A stretch of DNA of 64,000 bases from Candidatus Rifleibacteriota bacterium (GTDB taxonomy: Bacteria; Muiribacteriota; Ozemobacteria; Ozemobacterales; Ozemobacteraceae). A program made the translations under genes and the position numbers. This document shows, in pieces, positions 33,115-42,548 of this stretch. Location of the stretch: positions 62,001-126,000 of the forward strand of contig JANJUX010000043.1 in NCBI GenBank assembly GCA_024710355.1. Direction: 5' to 3'. How positions within the stretch are numbered: position 1 is the first letter of the stretch; each line of letters starts with the position of its first letter. The notes under the pieces were generated by a model. It saw only the letters and a program-made list of their open reading frames with translations, had not been told where the DNA came from and did no database searches.

Positions 33115-35490
33115 TTAATGCTCGACCTGAATCTCGACCTCGGCAGCAATCTCGCTTTCGGTGAGAGCGGTGATGCGAAAGAGGCCCTTGGCGAGGGGCC
33201 AGTAAGCCTCATACGGCGGCGGAGTTCTGATAAACTCGACACCGTTGATCAACCAGATAACTTCTGACACTGGTTCTGAGGGAATCGCACGCAGCAGGGC
33301 GTAATTTTCGTGACTGGCAGACATGACATAGCGGTCGCCATCATGCGGAGACACAATTTTGATAGCGACATCACGCGCCACTCCCGTTTTTTTCATCTGA
33401 CTGCTGCTGTAAGAGGCAACCCGCAACTGATTTTCAGCTGGCCCAAGCCCTTTAATTATCCACGGGTCGGCTGTTTCAGTCTGATTAGCCAGTCTGAAAG
33501 GGTCAACATCGAGAAACCGCCGGCGATACTTCAGCCAGCTGGCATAATCAGCAGGCAGATCATGCCCCTCCCCGGCCGACCGGTGAAAAGCGCAGATTTC
33601 GGGCAGATTGCCGTCCTCTGCAAATATCTCATAGCCGGTCATGAAACAGTTTGGCCCGGGCAGTTGACCAGAGATCGAGCAGACAGCCCGGCGCATGATT
33701 CCCTCAGGGGTCGAAACCGGCGCCGGCTGATATCTGGTCTCAAGATAGTCGTTGATATCGTGAAAAATCGGCCCACAGGCGGTTGCACCACTGAGCGCAC
33801 GGGTGGGTGCGCCTGAAAAATTGCCAACCCAGAAGGCCATGATAAATCTGGAATTAAGCGAAACCAGCCAGCAATCACGATATTCTGTACTGGTTCCGGT
33901 TTTCAGACCGGTCATGCTGCGGGTTTTAAAAAACGCCGGATTGCCAAAGGTGAACAGACGTGCCGACGGATCGGCCATGATGTCGAAAACCATATAGGCG
34001 GTGCGCGGCGAAATGATCGACATGCTGCTTTGTGCCTGATCCGGAAAAAACTTCAGACTTCTGAGATTACCCTGATTGGTAAAAATTCCATAAGCCTGCA
34101 CCAGATCGAGCATACGCAGTTCGGGGTTGCCTATGGCCAGCCCGAGACCATAGAATTCGGCGGCTCCGGGCTTATCGCTGACAAGAGCGAGCTCGACAAG
34201 CATGCGACAAAAATCACCGATACCAAGCAGGTTGAGCATTTTGACCGCCGAAATATTGAGACTGTTGCCAAGAGCGGCTCTGATCGTTACCGGACCATAA
34301 GATCTGCGGTCGGCGTTGTATGGCTGGTATTCGCCCTGCGGGGTCTTGAAGGTCTGCATGGTATCAGGTATTACATAAGATGGGAAATAACCGTTTTCGA
34401 GCGCCAGTGCATAAAGAAATGGCTTGAGAATTGAACCGCCGGAACGACGGGCAATGCAGACATTGTTGAATCCGGCTGCCAGCGGGCCATATTCGCGTGA
34501 ACCGGCCATGGCCAGAATTTCGAGTGTCGTGCTGTCGACGATCATACCGCCTGCCTGCAGAGCCCCGCTCTTCATCAGGCGTGGCAGGTGTGACTTGAGC
34601 GTGCCGGCAAGCAGATTCTGCAGGGTCATGTCGATTGTCGTTCTTCGGGTACCGTGCAGTGGGTTGTGTTGTGCAAGAATCAGATCGCAGAAATGCGGGG
34701 CATTGAACGGGCGCGGTCGGCGCCACGATGGAATCGTCAGCTTTCTGGCGCTGACACAGGCGCTTTGATCAGCAACCCCGGTACGTCGCATTTCATCGAG
34801 CACCCAGTTGCGGCGACCGAGCAATCTGAGATTGCCTTTTTGCGAAAAGGGATCGAGACGGCCGGGCGCCTGAATTGCCGCCGCCAGCGTCGCACTTTCG
34901 GCCAGGTTAAGCATATCCGGGCTTTTGCCAAATAACAGAAGTGCGGCCATATTGATACCCCGCACATTACCAAACATAGAAACAGCGTTCAGATAGCGTT
35001 CCAGTATCTGGGCTTTGCTTAAACTGCCTTCAAGACGAAGTGCCATTAAAAACTCGCGAATTTTCGTCGACAATGTGCGCGGCCCAGGATCGACCACGCG
35101 AATCAGCTGTTGTGAAATCGTTGAAGCACCGGAAACAACGCGTTTATTGGTGAGATTCTGCCAGGCCGCCCGCAGAATCGCAAAAAAATCGAAACCGGGA
35201 TGCCGGTAAAAATTGCGGTCTTCGGCGGTCAGAACCGCCTGCAGCAAATCAGGAGAGTGGCTTGCCAGAGGTGTATATACCGAAAAGTCGCCACGACTGT
35301 CGGCAAAAACTCTGAGAATTTTGCCATGACGGTCGGTCAAGGCGCCACCACTGGAGAAATGGCGCTCGATAAGCGGCAGCGGATCGTCGCAGAAATACGG
35401 CAGAAGGCTGAAGCGGCAATGCCAGACCAGACCGACAGCCACAAGCAGCAGCAGTAACGCCGCCATAATCTTTTTTAGGAAAACGCCCAT
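33115..35490 (-). CDS. pbpC: Penicillin-binding protein 1C
   Basis: 791 residues. One N-terminal membrane helix, then a GT51 glycosyltransferase domain (TAEDRNFYRHPGFD, SGASTISQQL, ERYLNAV) and a transpeptidase domain with SxxK as SILK in SGGSILKPF, SxN as SLN, and KTG as KTGTS. A C-terminal region of about 120 residues matches the BiPBP_C domain of PBP1C. The enzyme polymerises and cross-links peptidoglycan outside the cytoplasmic membrane. It lies directly after the alpha-2-macroglobulin gene, the same pairing as yfhM-pbpC in enterobacteria, thought to guard and repair the wall after protease attack. A strong terminator separates the two genes here. Confidence 0.93.
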   Translation of the reverse strand: MGVFLKKIMAALLLLLVAVGLVWHCRFSLLPYFCDDPLPLIERHFSSGGALTDRHGKILRVFADSRGDFSVYTPLASHSPDLLQAVLTAEDRNFYRHPGFDFFAILRAAWQNLTNKRVVSGASTISQQLIRVVDPGPRTLSTKIREFLMALRLEGSLSKAQILERYLNAVSMFGNVRGINMAALLLFGKSPDMLNLAESATLAAAIQAPGRLDPFSQKGNLRLLGRRNWVLDEMRRTGVADQSACVSARKLTIPSWRRPRPFNAPHFCDLILAQHNPLHGTRRTTIDMTLQNLLAGTLKSHLPRLMKSGALQAGGMIVDSTTLEILAMAGSREYGPLAAGFNNVCIARRSGGSILKPFLYALALENGYFPSYVIPDTMQTFKTPQGEYQPYNADRRSYGPVTIRAALGNSLNISAVKMLNLLGIGDFCRMLVELALVSDKPGAAEFYGLGLAIGNPELRMLDLVQAYGIFTNQGNLRSLKFFPDQAQSSMSIISPRTAYMVFDIMADPSARLFTFGNPAFFKTRSMTGLKTGTSTEYRDCWLVSLNSRFIMAFWVGNFSGAPTRALSGATACGPIFHDINDYLETRYQPAPVSTPEGIMRRAVCSISGQLPGPNCFMTGYEIFAEDGNLPEICAFHRSAGEGHDLPADYASWLKYRRRFLDVDPFRLANQTETADPWIIKGLGPAENQLRVASYSSSQMKKTGVARDVAIKIVSPHDGDRYVMSASHENYALLRAIPSEPVSEVIWLINGVEFIRTPPPYEAYWPLAKGLFRITALTESEIAAEVEIQVEH

Positions 35491-35502
35491 GATCTCTGCC
35501 TT

Positions 35503-35537
35503 AAAAAAACCGGCGCCATCAGTGGCGATGGCGCCGG
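35503..35537 (-). terminator. Intrinsic terminator between alpha-2-macroglobulin and pbpC
   Basis: An 11-bp perfect stem, CCGGCGCCATC (35510-35520) with GATGGCGCCGG (35527-35537), loop of six, followed on the minus strand by seven U (A-run 35503-35509). It sits between the macroglobulin stop and pbpC, so most transcripts should stop here unless it is read through; no clear pbpC promoter is visible in the 55-base gap. Confidence 0.85.
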
Positions 35538-35545
35538 CAGTTTAT

Positions 35546-38500
35546 TTATTCAGCCGCCAGTATCTGAACTGTCGCTGGCGTGCTCATACCATTGATTTCT
35601 GGGTTATACATCAGACTCACCTGCGTCGGCTTCATCTTGAAGCTGCCCTCGCAGATAGCCCGCAAATAATAAACCAGCCGGAATCTGCCGGACCAGAAAT
35701 GGTTCTTGAAAGCCAGCAGGCGATCTTTGCGCAATTCCTGGTGATTGGCATAGAAGGTGTAGGCATCATCAACGTAATCACAGTAATACTCGTCATCTTC
35801 GCTGGTTGCATCGCTCGGCAGCGCATCATTCTTCAGTGAGCTGTTAACCGCAGTAAAACCAGCCGGAATCGGATCTTCAAGAGCAAAGTTGCGATAAGAA
35901 GCCCAGTCGCCATCTTTGCGAATCTGGTCTTCAAAAACTACGGTGACCTTGACCAGATCGCCAACGCGAATTTCTTTTTTGCCATTGAGATTTTCGAAGG
36001 TCTTCTCAACCGAGAAACCGTTGTTAACAGGCTCTGAGCGTGAAGCAAGATCAGGATATGAATACTCAAAGCTCCAGCTGATCAGAGAATTGCCGTTTGA
36101 AACCATTTTTACGCCACTGCCGGCCAGCAGTTCGGCCTTTGTCAGATCGAGAGAAATGCCGTTTTTATCGACCTTAACCGCTTTTGTACCGGCGTCGGTT
36201 GTCAGAGTCACTTCGAGTTCGGATTCATTACCCGCCTTCAGACTCTGAAAATATTCTGACAGAGCAAACAGAGCAATGCCGGTGTCGGCTGTGGAGTTCC
36301 AGTAGCCCTTTTCTGAAAGCGAGGCCAGAATTCTGCCGGCAAAATCGTCTGATTTTTTGCGGTCAGCATTCACAGCCAGCAGAGCCAGAAGATTGAATGC
36401 ATCATGCCGGGTCGAAGTGTAATACCAGCCGCGGCTGATCGAGCGCAGTGACGGTTTCAGCTGTGAGGCGCGACCAGCCAGCTCTTCAATTGGCGTATCA
36501 CCGCAGAGAGCTTCAGCCCAGAGCAGCAGCGGACTGCTTTCTTCAGCCGTCTGAGTGAAGCGCTTCTTCAGAGTATCGAGATCGGCAGCCTTGAGCTTCT
36601 TATTCAGCGCCAGGTTTACCGCTGAAAGGGCCATGACGCCATGTTCGAAACGGCTGTTGTTATTTGACGCGAAAAGAGTGCGGTTAAGATAATCGAGACT
36701 CTTTTCGAGACTGCTGCGATCGATCGGGTAACCGGCGCGGTCAGCGACGGTCAGGGCGAGAACCGCATACTGGCTGCCCCACCAGGAATCTTCCCGCTCC
36801 GAAGTCCAGTAACTGAAGCCACCTGAGCTTCGCTGCATTTTGAGAAGATGTGAAAAGCCCTTGTCAAGGAACTTGTCGACCTGTTCAAGATTGTAGCCCG
36901 GCAGGCGACCATCTTTGATCAGACCGCGCATCGCCGCCAGCGGAATAATTGCTGAGCTGGTCTGCTCAAGACAACCGTATGGGTAATGCATCAGGTATTT
37001 CAAAGCCGGGGACAGTCGGGCAAATGGGCTGAGAGACAGATTCAGCCGTGCACTCAGCGCGCCCTCGGTTTCGCTGCCGGTCATCGATGCGACATATTCC
37101 GGAACATCCGGGCGAAAAGACTGCTCTTTGGTAAAAGAACCCGAAAGCTGGCGATTCAGAACCGTCGCCGCGGTATTCACCGGGAACTTTCTTTCAATTG
37201 CATCATTCAGCCCGTTCATCTGGCCGGCAAGCAGAACGCTGGCTTCGCCGGCACCGTTGTCAGCTTCGAGTTTCACTCTTGCCCGGCCGGTAATCATTGG
37301 CGGCAGATCGATTTTCGCCGATTCAACTGCGACGAGCACATTTTTCGCTTCGGCGACTCTGAGTTCGGCAGAACCTGCCTGAGCGGTCTTGTTGTGCATG
37401 GCAACCGGAAAAACCGCCTTATCGCCGGCAGTCAGGAAAAACGGCAGACCCGGTTCGATGTAGAAATCGCGGCTGACCTTGAGCTGCCGGTCTTTTGAGC
37501 CAAAACCGGTGGTTTTATCGACCGCGACCGCATAGATGCGGTATGAAGTCATGCTGTCGGGCAGCTTGAATTCGATGCTGATCCGACCATTGGTGTCAGG
37601 TGTCATCGCCGGGTTCCAGAATGCTACCGGCCTGAAATCCTTGCGCGCATCGAGATCGGTGGCTATGGTGCCAGCACCCTGGTCACCACCAGTCAGCGCT
37701 CTGGTAGAAATAAGTTTGAACAGATCCTGGGTGATCAGCGAAGTGCGTAGATCACCGGTAAACACGCACAGCGGCAGAATGAAATCAGTCAGACCGCTTA
37801 AATCAGGAGTTTTATAACCGGTCAGAGACAGAATTGCCTCATCGACAACACAGATCGCCACTTCAGCCACAGCCGGCCGGCCATCTTTGTCGGTCACGAC
37901 AAAATCGAGTTTCTGCATGGCGCCGGGCAGTGCGGCAAGCTCGTTCTGCTGTTCGGGGGCAATCGCAACATTGATGGCTTCTACCGTATTCTGAACCTTG
38001 ATGCGTGTGAAGCCAAAGTAAGTTCGCGGATAATCTGAATCCACCTGACTGGCATAAATCGGAAACCCGCTTCTGGAAGCAGGGGCCAGCAGACCGATAT
38101 GAACGTTAGGGCGGCAGTTCTCGGTCATGGTTTCGATGAATTCACCCTGCGGCCGGTCGAGCTTGACTACCCGGGCACTGAGGATCTCATCGGATTCAAC
38201 GGTCATCAGGGCATATTCACATGGCCTGGGCAGCGAATATCTGACTCTGACCTTTTCATTTACGGCGACGTAAGAACTGTCAGGCATCAGCAGAACTTCG
38301 TTTTCGCTGCGGGTTCGGCTTTGCCCGTTATAATCGGCGTAAGAGTCGTATGAATAATCGACGACAAAACTGTAGGCAGCAACCGACTCTTCACTGCCGG
38401 TTCCATAGGTTGCCCGCAGCATGTAATCGCCACCTTCCGGCAATACCAGATCAAAAGTGGCGATGCTGTCTTTAAGGCTCTGGCGGGCAACATGATGGCG

Positions 38501-41143
38501 CACCCAGCCACTGCTCCAGTTGTAGAAGATTCCGCCCGCGGCATCGCGCTTCTGGGTATAGATGTAGCGTTTGCGCATAATTTCGAGCTGAACTTCGCCC
38601 TGAGTGATCTTATTGGCATTCTTGTCGACCGCAATAACCTGAAGGGGAAGCTCCTGGCCCTGAGTAAGACCGCCGGGAAGCTTCATGATACCGACGCGAA
38701 CCGCCGGTTCTGGCGAGAATGAGTCGACACGAGTTGCCGGTCTGCCATCGATATCGAGAACGGTAGCGGTAATTTCGATTGAATTGAGCCCACTCAGAAC
38801 CGTATTCGAGACCGGCAGTGAAACGGTGAGAAAACCGTCTTTATCGAGAACCGAATTGCCTGCCTCGATAAGTTCTTTCTGGCTGTCGTTGCTGCCGAAT
38901 TGAAACATCGGAAACTGTTTAACAGCTGACCAGTTTTCGGTGAGATGCGCTGTCCACTGCACTTTCGCATGGCGCAGCGGGCCGCCGGTATAATAGCGGC
39001 TGGCGACTTTGCAGTTAACGAAAAGCTGCTCAGCATCTTTCCCGACGATCTGCCTGATCTTGCGTTTCTCGGTGCTCATCTCGAGTTCGACAAAATGGCG
39101 GGGCGGCTCGAATTCCTGAACCTGAAAACCGGTTGCCGCAAGCGCCGGAACCGACTGTTCGTCCTGATTTTCTTCAGATGAGTTATTATTCTGAGGTTCA
39201 GGATTGGTGCCTGAGCGGTTCATCAGGTAATTCCAGCGCGGGTCGAGCTTCTGTTCGGGCTCGTTTTCTTCGCTGGTCTTCGGAACAATGGTGAGATTAT
39301 ACTGCCCGAGCGGCATGTGAGCTTTGACTTCAAAGCTGCCGGAGCAGGTGCCGAACTCATTGAGAGTGAATTCATCGACAGAGACAATCTCGCCACGGGG
39401 ATTGACGATGGTGGCTTCGACCAGCATACCGGAAGGTGAAACGATGCTTTTATCGAGGTATTCGCGGGCGGTCGCTTTCCAGTAAACCGTTTCACCGGGG
39501 CGGTAAACACCGCGCTCGGTAAAGACGTGGCCAAGTTTTGAAAGCTTCAGCAGTCGGTCAGGAGCGCTCTGATAAACGGCAGACGATGAGAAGCGATTGC
39601 TGTTGAGTTTGATGAAACAACTGTCAGTGTTGCCAGCAGCGGCAGCAATAACCAGGTCGGAAATGAGAAATTTCGCTTTACCGGTTTCTGGGGCGGCATC
39701 TTTGCAGATAACGAAGGGATATTCAGTCTCTTCGCTGATCTTGAGAATACCTTCGTGCGAAGTACGCCCAGCAAGATAGGAGCGGCCGTCATTGGTAAGC
39801 AGCATGACCGGCACATCGGCAACCGGGCGGCCGGTTTCGATCGAGGTCAGCCACAGCAAAAGTTCACGCCGGCTGAATTTATAGGTCAGCGAATAATCGG
39901 TAATCTGAAAAAGGCGGGCGGCGCTCTGGCCTTCTTCGGTCTTTGTTTCGCTGACCTTAACGATTACAGAGCCACCCTTTTCTGGCTCGGGGCGATAATC
40001 GAGGGGCAGTGAGAAATGGTATTCCATGTCGGGGTTGTCTGAACCCATAAAAGCCTGGCTGTCTGACGAAAAAACCGGTTCAAGAAAATTGCGCAGATCA
40101 GCCCAGGCGTTGTCAGTCGACAAGGTTTTCAGCTGTTCATGCTGCTTAACGAATTTAACCATCAGGTTATCGATTTCGGCGGCATTTTTGCGAATCACCG
40201 TTTCTTTGTCGCCGGCAAGGCGCATGCCTGAAGAATCGACCGGACGCTTTTCTTCGACTTCGGCAAAAGCGGTCAGAGAATCGAGAGCCGGGCCAAAGAA
40301 TGCCGGAACCCTCATCAGCTGGGCCTTAAAATCGCCGACGCTGGTAAAATTGAGCGGAACCATCTGACGACTGCGCAGTTCAAGAACTGAACGGTCGGCG
40401 GTAAAGCTTATCTGCGGGCTGGGACCGCGGCTGACAAATTCGACTCTGCCGTTGTCGAGCAGCTGGTTTTCGCCCTCCACAGCACCACCGGCGAGTTTCA
40501 CTTCATATTTCCGGCCGGTAACGAATTTTCCTATGATTTTGTAGCAATGACGATTGCTGTAATATTGCCGGTCGACCTTGAAATAACCAACCGACGGGAA
40601 TATGCGGATATGCTTTTTCAGCTGATAATCTTTGACATTTTCGGTCAGATCGATCATGACGCCTTTGTCTTCGATACCGTCAAAGTAGGCTTCGCCACCG
40701 GTCATGCGAATCGCCTTGCGGGTCTTTACGCTCAAAAGCGTGTCAGCGGCAAGACTGCTCTTTTTGTCAGCAGCCTGCAAACCTTTGCCAATCGTAACTT
40801 CGACGGTTCCGGTCGCATCGCCGGCCTTTTCGGGAGCGATGATGAAAACCTGACGTTCTGAGGGCAGCGGTTGCCCGGCTTCCTGTTCGTCAAGTTTTTG
40901 CGCATTGACAATGCGAAAATTCATTGCAGCATTGTTAAAGCGGCATTTAACTTTTTTTGATACTTCCAGTGATGATACCGGCGAACTGAACTCAAGCTTC
41001 AGGCGCCAGTCGGTGGGCTGCAGGTCACCGGTCACTGAAAAAGCGGTTGTCAGGTCGAGGTTTTCGGCGGCGGCCAGGCTGCCAAAAACGAGAAAAACCA
41101 GACAAAACACAGCGTAGAGCCTTAACGCAACTCTATTAAGCAT
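35546..41143 (-). CDS. yfhM: Bacterial alpha-2-macroglobulin
   Basis: 1865 residues with a signal peptide ending about SLAAAEN, no lipobox cysteine at the cleavage site. Repeated macroglobulin (MG) domains lead to the thioester motif YPYGCLEQ at about residue 1390, followed by an alpha-alpha-toroid TED region (SSAIIPLAAM, GGFSYW) and a receptor-binding-like C-terminus. Proteases cleave the bait region and are trapped by the thioester, protecting the periplasm. The partner PBP1C gene follows. Length is above the enterobacterial form (about 1650), with much of the excess in the MG part and a low-complexity Asn/Glu/Gln segment near residue 650. Start ATG at 41143 has AGAGG. Confidence 0.92.
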   Translation of the reverse strand: MLNRVALRLYAVFCLVFLVFGSLAAAENLDLTTAFSVTGDLQPTDWRLKLEFSSPVSSLEVSKKVKCRFNNAAMNFRIVNAQKLDEQEAGQPLPSERQVFIIAPEKAGDATGTVEVTIGKGLQAADKKSSLAADTLLSVKTRKAIRMTGGEAYFDGIEDKGVMIDLTENVKDYQLKKHIRIFPSVGYFKVDRQYYSNRHCYKIIGKFVTGRKYEVKLAGGAVEGENQLLDNGRVEFVSRGPSPQISFTADRSVLELRSRQMVPLNFTSVGDFKAQLMRVPAFFGPALDSLTAFAEVEEKRPVDSSGMRLAGDKETVIRKNAAEIDNLMVKFVKQHEQLKTLSTDNAWADLRNFLEPVFSSDSQAFMGSDNPDMEYHFSLPLDYRPEPEKGGSVIVKVSETKTEEGQSAARLFQITDYSLTYKFSRRELLLWLTSIETGRPVADVPVMLLTNDGRSYLAGRTSHEGILKISEETEYPFVICKDAAPETGKAKFLISDLVIAAAAGNTDSCFIKLNSNRFSSSAVYQSAPDRLLKLSKLGHVFTERGVYRPGETVYWKATAREYLDKSIVSPSGMLVEATIVNPRGEIVSVDEFTLNEFGTCSGSFEVKAHMPLGQYNLTIVPKTSEENEPEQKLDPRWNYLMNRSGTNPEPQNNNSSEENQDEQSVPALAATGFQVQEFEPPRHFVELEMSTEKRKIRQIVGKDAEQLFVNCKVASRYYTGGPLRHAKVQWTAHLTENWSAVKQFPMFQFGSNDSQKELIEAGNSVLDKDGFLTVSLPVSNTVLSGLNSIEITATVLDIDGRPATRVDSFSPEPAVRVGIMKLPGGLTQGQELPLQVIAVDKNANKITQGEVQLEIMRKRYIYTQKRDAAGGIFYNWSSGWVRHHVARQSLKDSIATFDLVLPEGGDYMLRATYGTGSEESVAAYSFVVDYSYDSYADYNGQSRTRSENEVLLMPDSSYVAVNEKVRVRYSLPRPCEYALMTVESDEILSARVVKLDRPQGEFIETMTENCRPNVHIGLLAPASRSGFPIYASQVDSDYPRTYFGFTRIKVQNTVEAINVAIAPEQQNELAALPGAMQKLDFVVTDKDGRPAVAEVAICVVDEAILSLTGYKTPDLSGLTDFILPLCVFTGDLRTSLITQDLFKLISTRALTGGDQGAGTIATDLDARKDFRPVAFWNPAMTPDTNGRISIEFKLPDSMTSYRIYAVAVDKTTGFGSKDRQLKVSRDFYIEPGLPFFLTAGDKAVFPVAMHNKTAQAGSAELRVAEAKNVLVAVESAKIDLPPMITGRARVKLEADNGAGEASVLLAGQMNGLNDAIERKFPVNTAATVLNRQLSGSFTKEQSFRPDVPEYVASMTGSETEGALSARLNLSLSPFARLSPALKYLMHYPYGCLEQTSSAIIPLAAMRGLIKDGRLPGYNLEQVDKFLDKGFSHLLKMQRSSGGFSYWTSEREDSWWGSQYAVLALTVADRAGYPIDRSSLEKSLDYLNRTLFASNNNSRFEHGVMALSAVNLALNKKLKAADLDTLKKRFTQTAEESSPLLLWAEALCGDTPIEELAGRASQLKPSLRSISRGWYYTSTRHDAFNLLALLAVNADRKKSDDFAGRILASLSEKGYWNSTADTGIALFALSEYFQSLKAGNESELEVTLTTDAGTKAVKVDKNGISLDLTKAELLAGSGVKMVSNGNSLISWSFEYSYPDLASRSEPVNNGFSVEKTFENLNGKKEIRVGDLVKVTVVFEDQIRKDGDWASYRNFALEDPIPAGFTAVNSSLKNDALPSDATSEDDEYYCDYVDDAYTFYANHQELRKDRLLAFKNHFWSGRFRLVYYLRAICEGSFKMKPTQVSLMYNPEINGMSTPATVQILAAE

Positions 41144-41284
41144 TTGTTTACCTCTCGATTTTGATAAAAATCATTCTAGCGTACTGCCCGAAACTTTTCA
41201 GCAAATTACCCCTTATTTTTGGCGCTTGCAGCAGAGATTTATTATGAGCTAAGATGAAGGCGAAATAAAAACGGAGGACCCTGA

Positions 41285-42535
41285 ATGCGACACATCCTTT
41301 CGGCGCTTCTGCTGGTATTCACCCTTTTCCTGGTTCTGCCGGCCACGGGCCAGCAGCTGAACCCGCCCGCCCCGGAAAGCAGTGAACTCATCACTCCGGT
41401 CAATGCCAGTCCTCTGTCGATAGAAACGGTTGCCAGACGCCGTGGTCTGCTTGTCGAAACACCGGCCCGCAACCTTATCGTCTTCTGTACCTCCGGGTTT
41501 GCCGGGGCTTCAGCCTCTTTCAGAGAGGCTTTCACCAGCGCCCACAGGGACGGCATCAGATGGCAGGGCTTCCAGCTGGTCTTTCCTGCATGGGCCGACC
41601 GGCAGAAAGGTATCCGCAACAGCCTGCTCAGCAGTATGAGTCAGGTAGGGCGAAGACTTGGCCTGGTAAGCGACAGCGATTTCCGGGTGCCCGGCGTTCT
41701 CGACGGTGCCGATAATTATTTTGCGCCTGATCTTGAGGGTTTCAGTCTCGCCATATCGCTCTCGGACAAAACCGATGCAGCGGCAAGAACAGAACTGGTT
41801 AAGGCAGCGACACAGAATCAATCGACTGCAATCGATTTCAACGGCCTCGAAAAACTCTTCACCAGCAAAAGCCCGAAAATAGCTGCCTGTCTGCACAATG
41901 ACCCGGCGGCAAAACCAGGTTTCCCGGAACTGGTTTCGGCCGCTCTCAGCCGTATTTCACTTGCACCCGAAGGCTTCTGCACCCTGGTAAACCTTTCTGC
42001 GGTTGCAGAGAATCGCCAGAAGAACCAGTTCGTGGGCATGCTCGATGCAATGCGCGTGCGCGAGAATGTTCTCAAACAGCTCGAAACTTTCGTTGCCGGG
42101 CGAAAAGACACTCTGCTGCTGGTTCTCGACGAACCTGAACGCGGTTACTGGCAGGTTGGCAATACTTTCAGCCCTGCCGCCTTCGTCGATGCTCTGAAAA
42201 AGCTGCGGGCGATCATGCCAGAGCTGGGCAAAACCGGCGCCGATGTAAAAAAACTTCTGACCGAAAACTTTTCAGACTTTGAACTGCCGGTCGAAGAGAT
42301 CGTTACTACCGCTCAGACTGGCAATACCGGCAAAGTTATCGACCTGGTCGAAGAAGCGGTCAGCCGCAGATTTGCGATCACCTTTACGCCTTTCCCTGCA
42401 GAAGGAACCTGCGCCGGCTACACGATTCTCGCCCAGGGTCAGAATGCCGATCTGTTCTTTGGTATCAGCTCTTTTCCCGAATTTTTCCGGCGCATCGAAC
42501 TGGCGCTCGGCCTGAATTCCTCTTCAAAAAAGTAA
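41285..42535 (+). CDS. Exported alkaline-phosphatase-like protein, probably inactive
   Basis: 416 residues with a signal peptide (LLVFTLFLVLPATG). Segment order resembles alkaline phosphatases: NLIVFCTSGFAGASA where the first metal site strand lies; GFCTLVNLSAVAENRQKNQF where the family has a D and H pair; DTLLLVLDEPERGYW where TADHETGG is expected; and ADLFFGISSFPEFFRRIELALGL as the usual end. None of the metal-binding Asp/His or the catalytic serine motif is retained, so catalysis is unlikely. The resemblance is by eye. Weak promoter TTGCAG/TAAGAT (41226-41255); strong GGAGG before the ATG. First of a three-gene unit with the ATPase fusion and acylphosphatase. Confidence 0.55.
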   Translation: MRHILSALLLVFTLFLVLPATGQQLNPPAPESSELITPVNASPLSIETVARRRGLLVETPARNLIVFCTSGFAGASASFREAFTSAHRDGIRWQGFQLVFPAWADRQKGIRNSLLSSMSQVGRRLGLVSDSDFRVPGVLDGADNYFAPDLEGFSLAISLSDKTDAAARTELVKAATQNQSTAIDFNGLEKLFTSKSPKIAACLHNDPAAKPGFPELVSAALSRISLAPEGFCTLVNLSAVAENRQKNQFVGMLDAMRVRENVLKQLETFVAGRKDTLLLVLDEPERGYWQVGNTFSPAAFVDALKKLRAIMPELGKTGADVKKLLTENFSDFELPVEEIVTTAQTGNTGKVIDLVEEAVSRRFAITFTPFPAEGTCAGYTILAQGQNADLFFGISSFPEFFRRIELALGLNSSSKK

Positions 42536-42548
42536 CTGAGAGGTTGCC

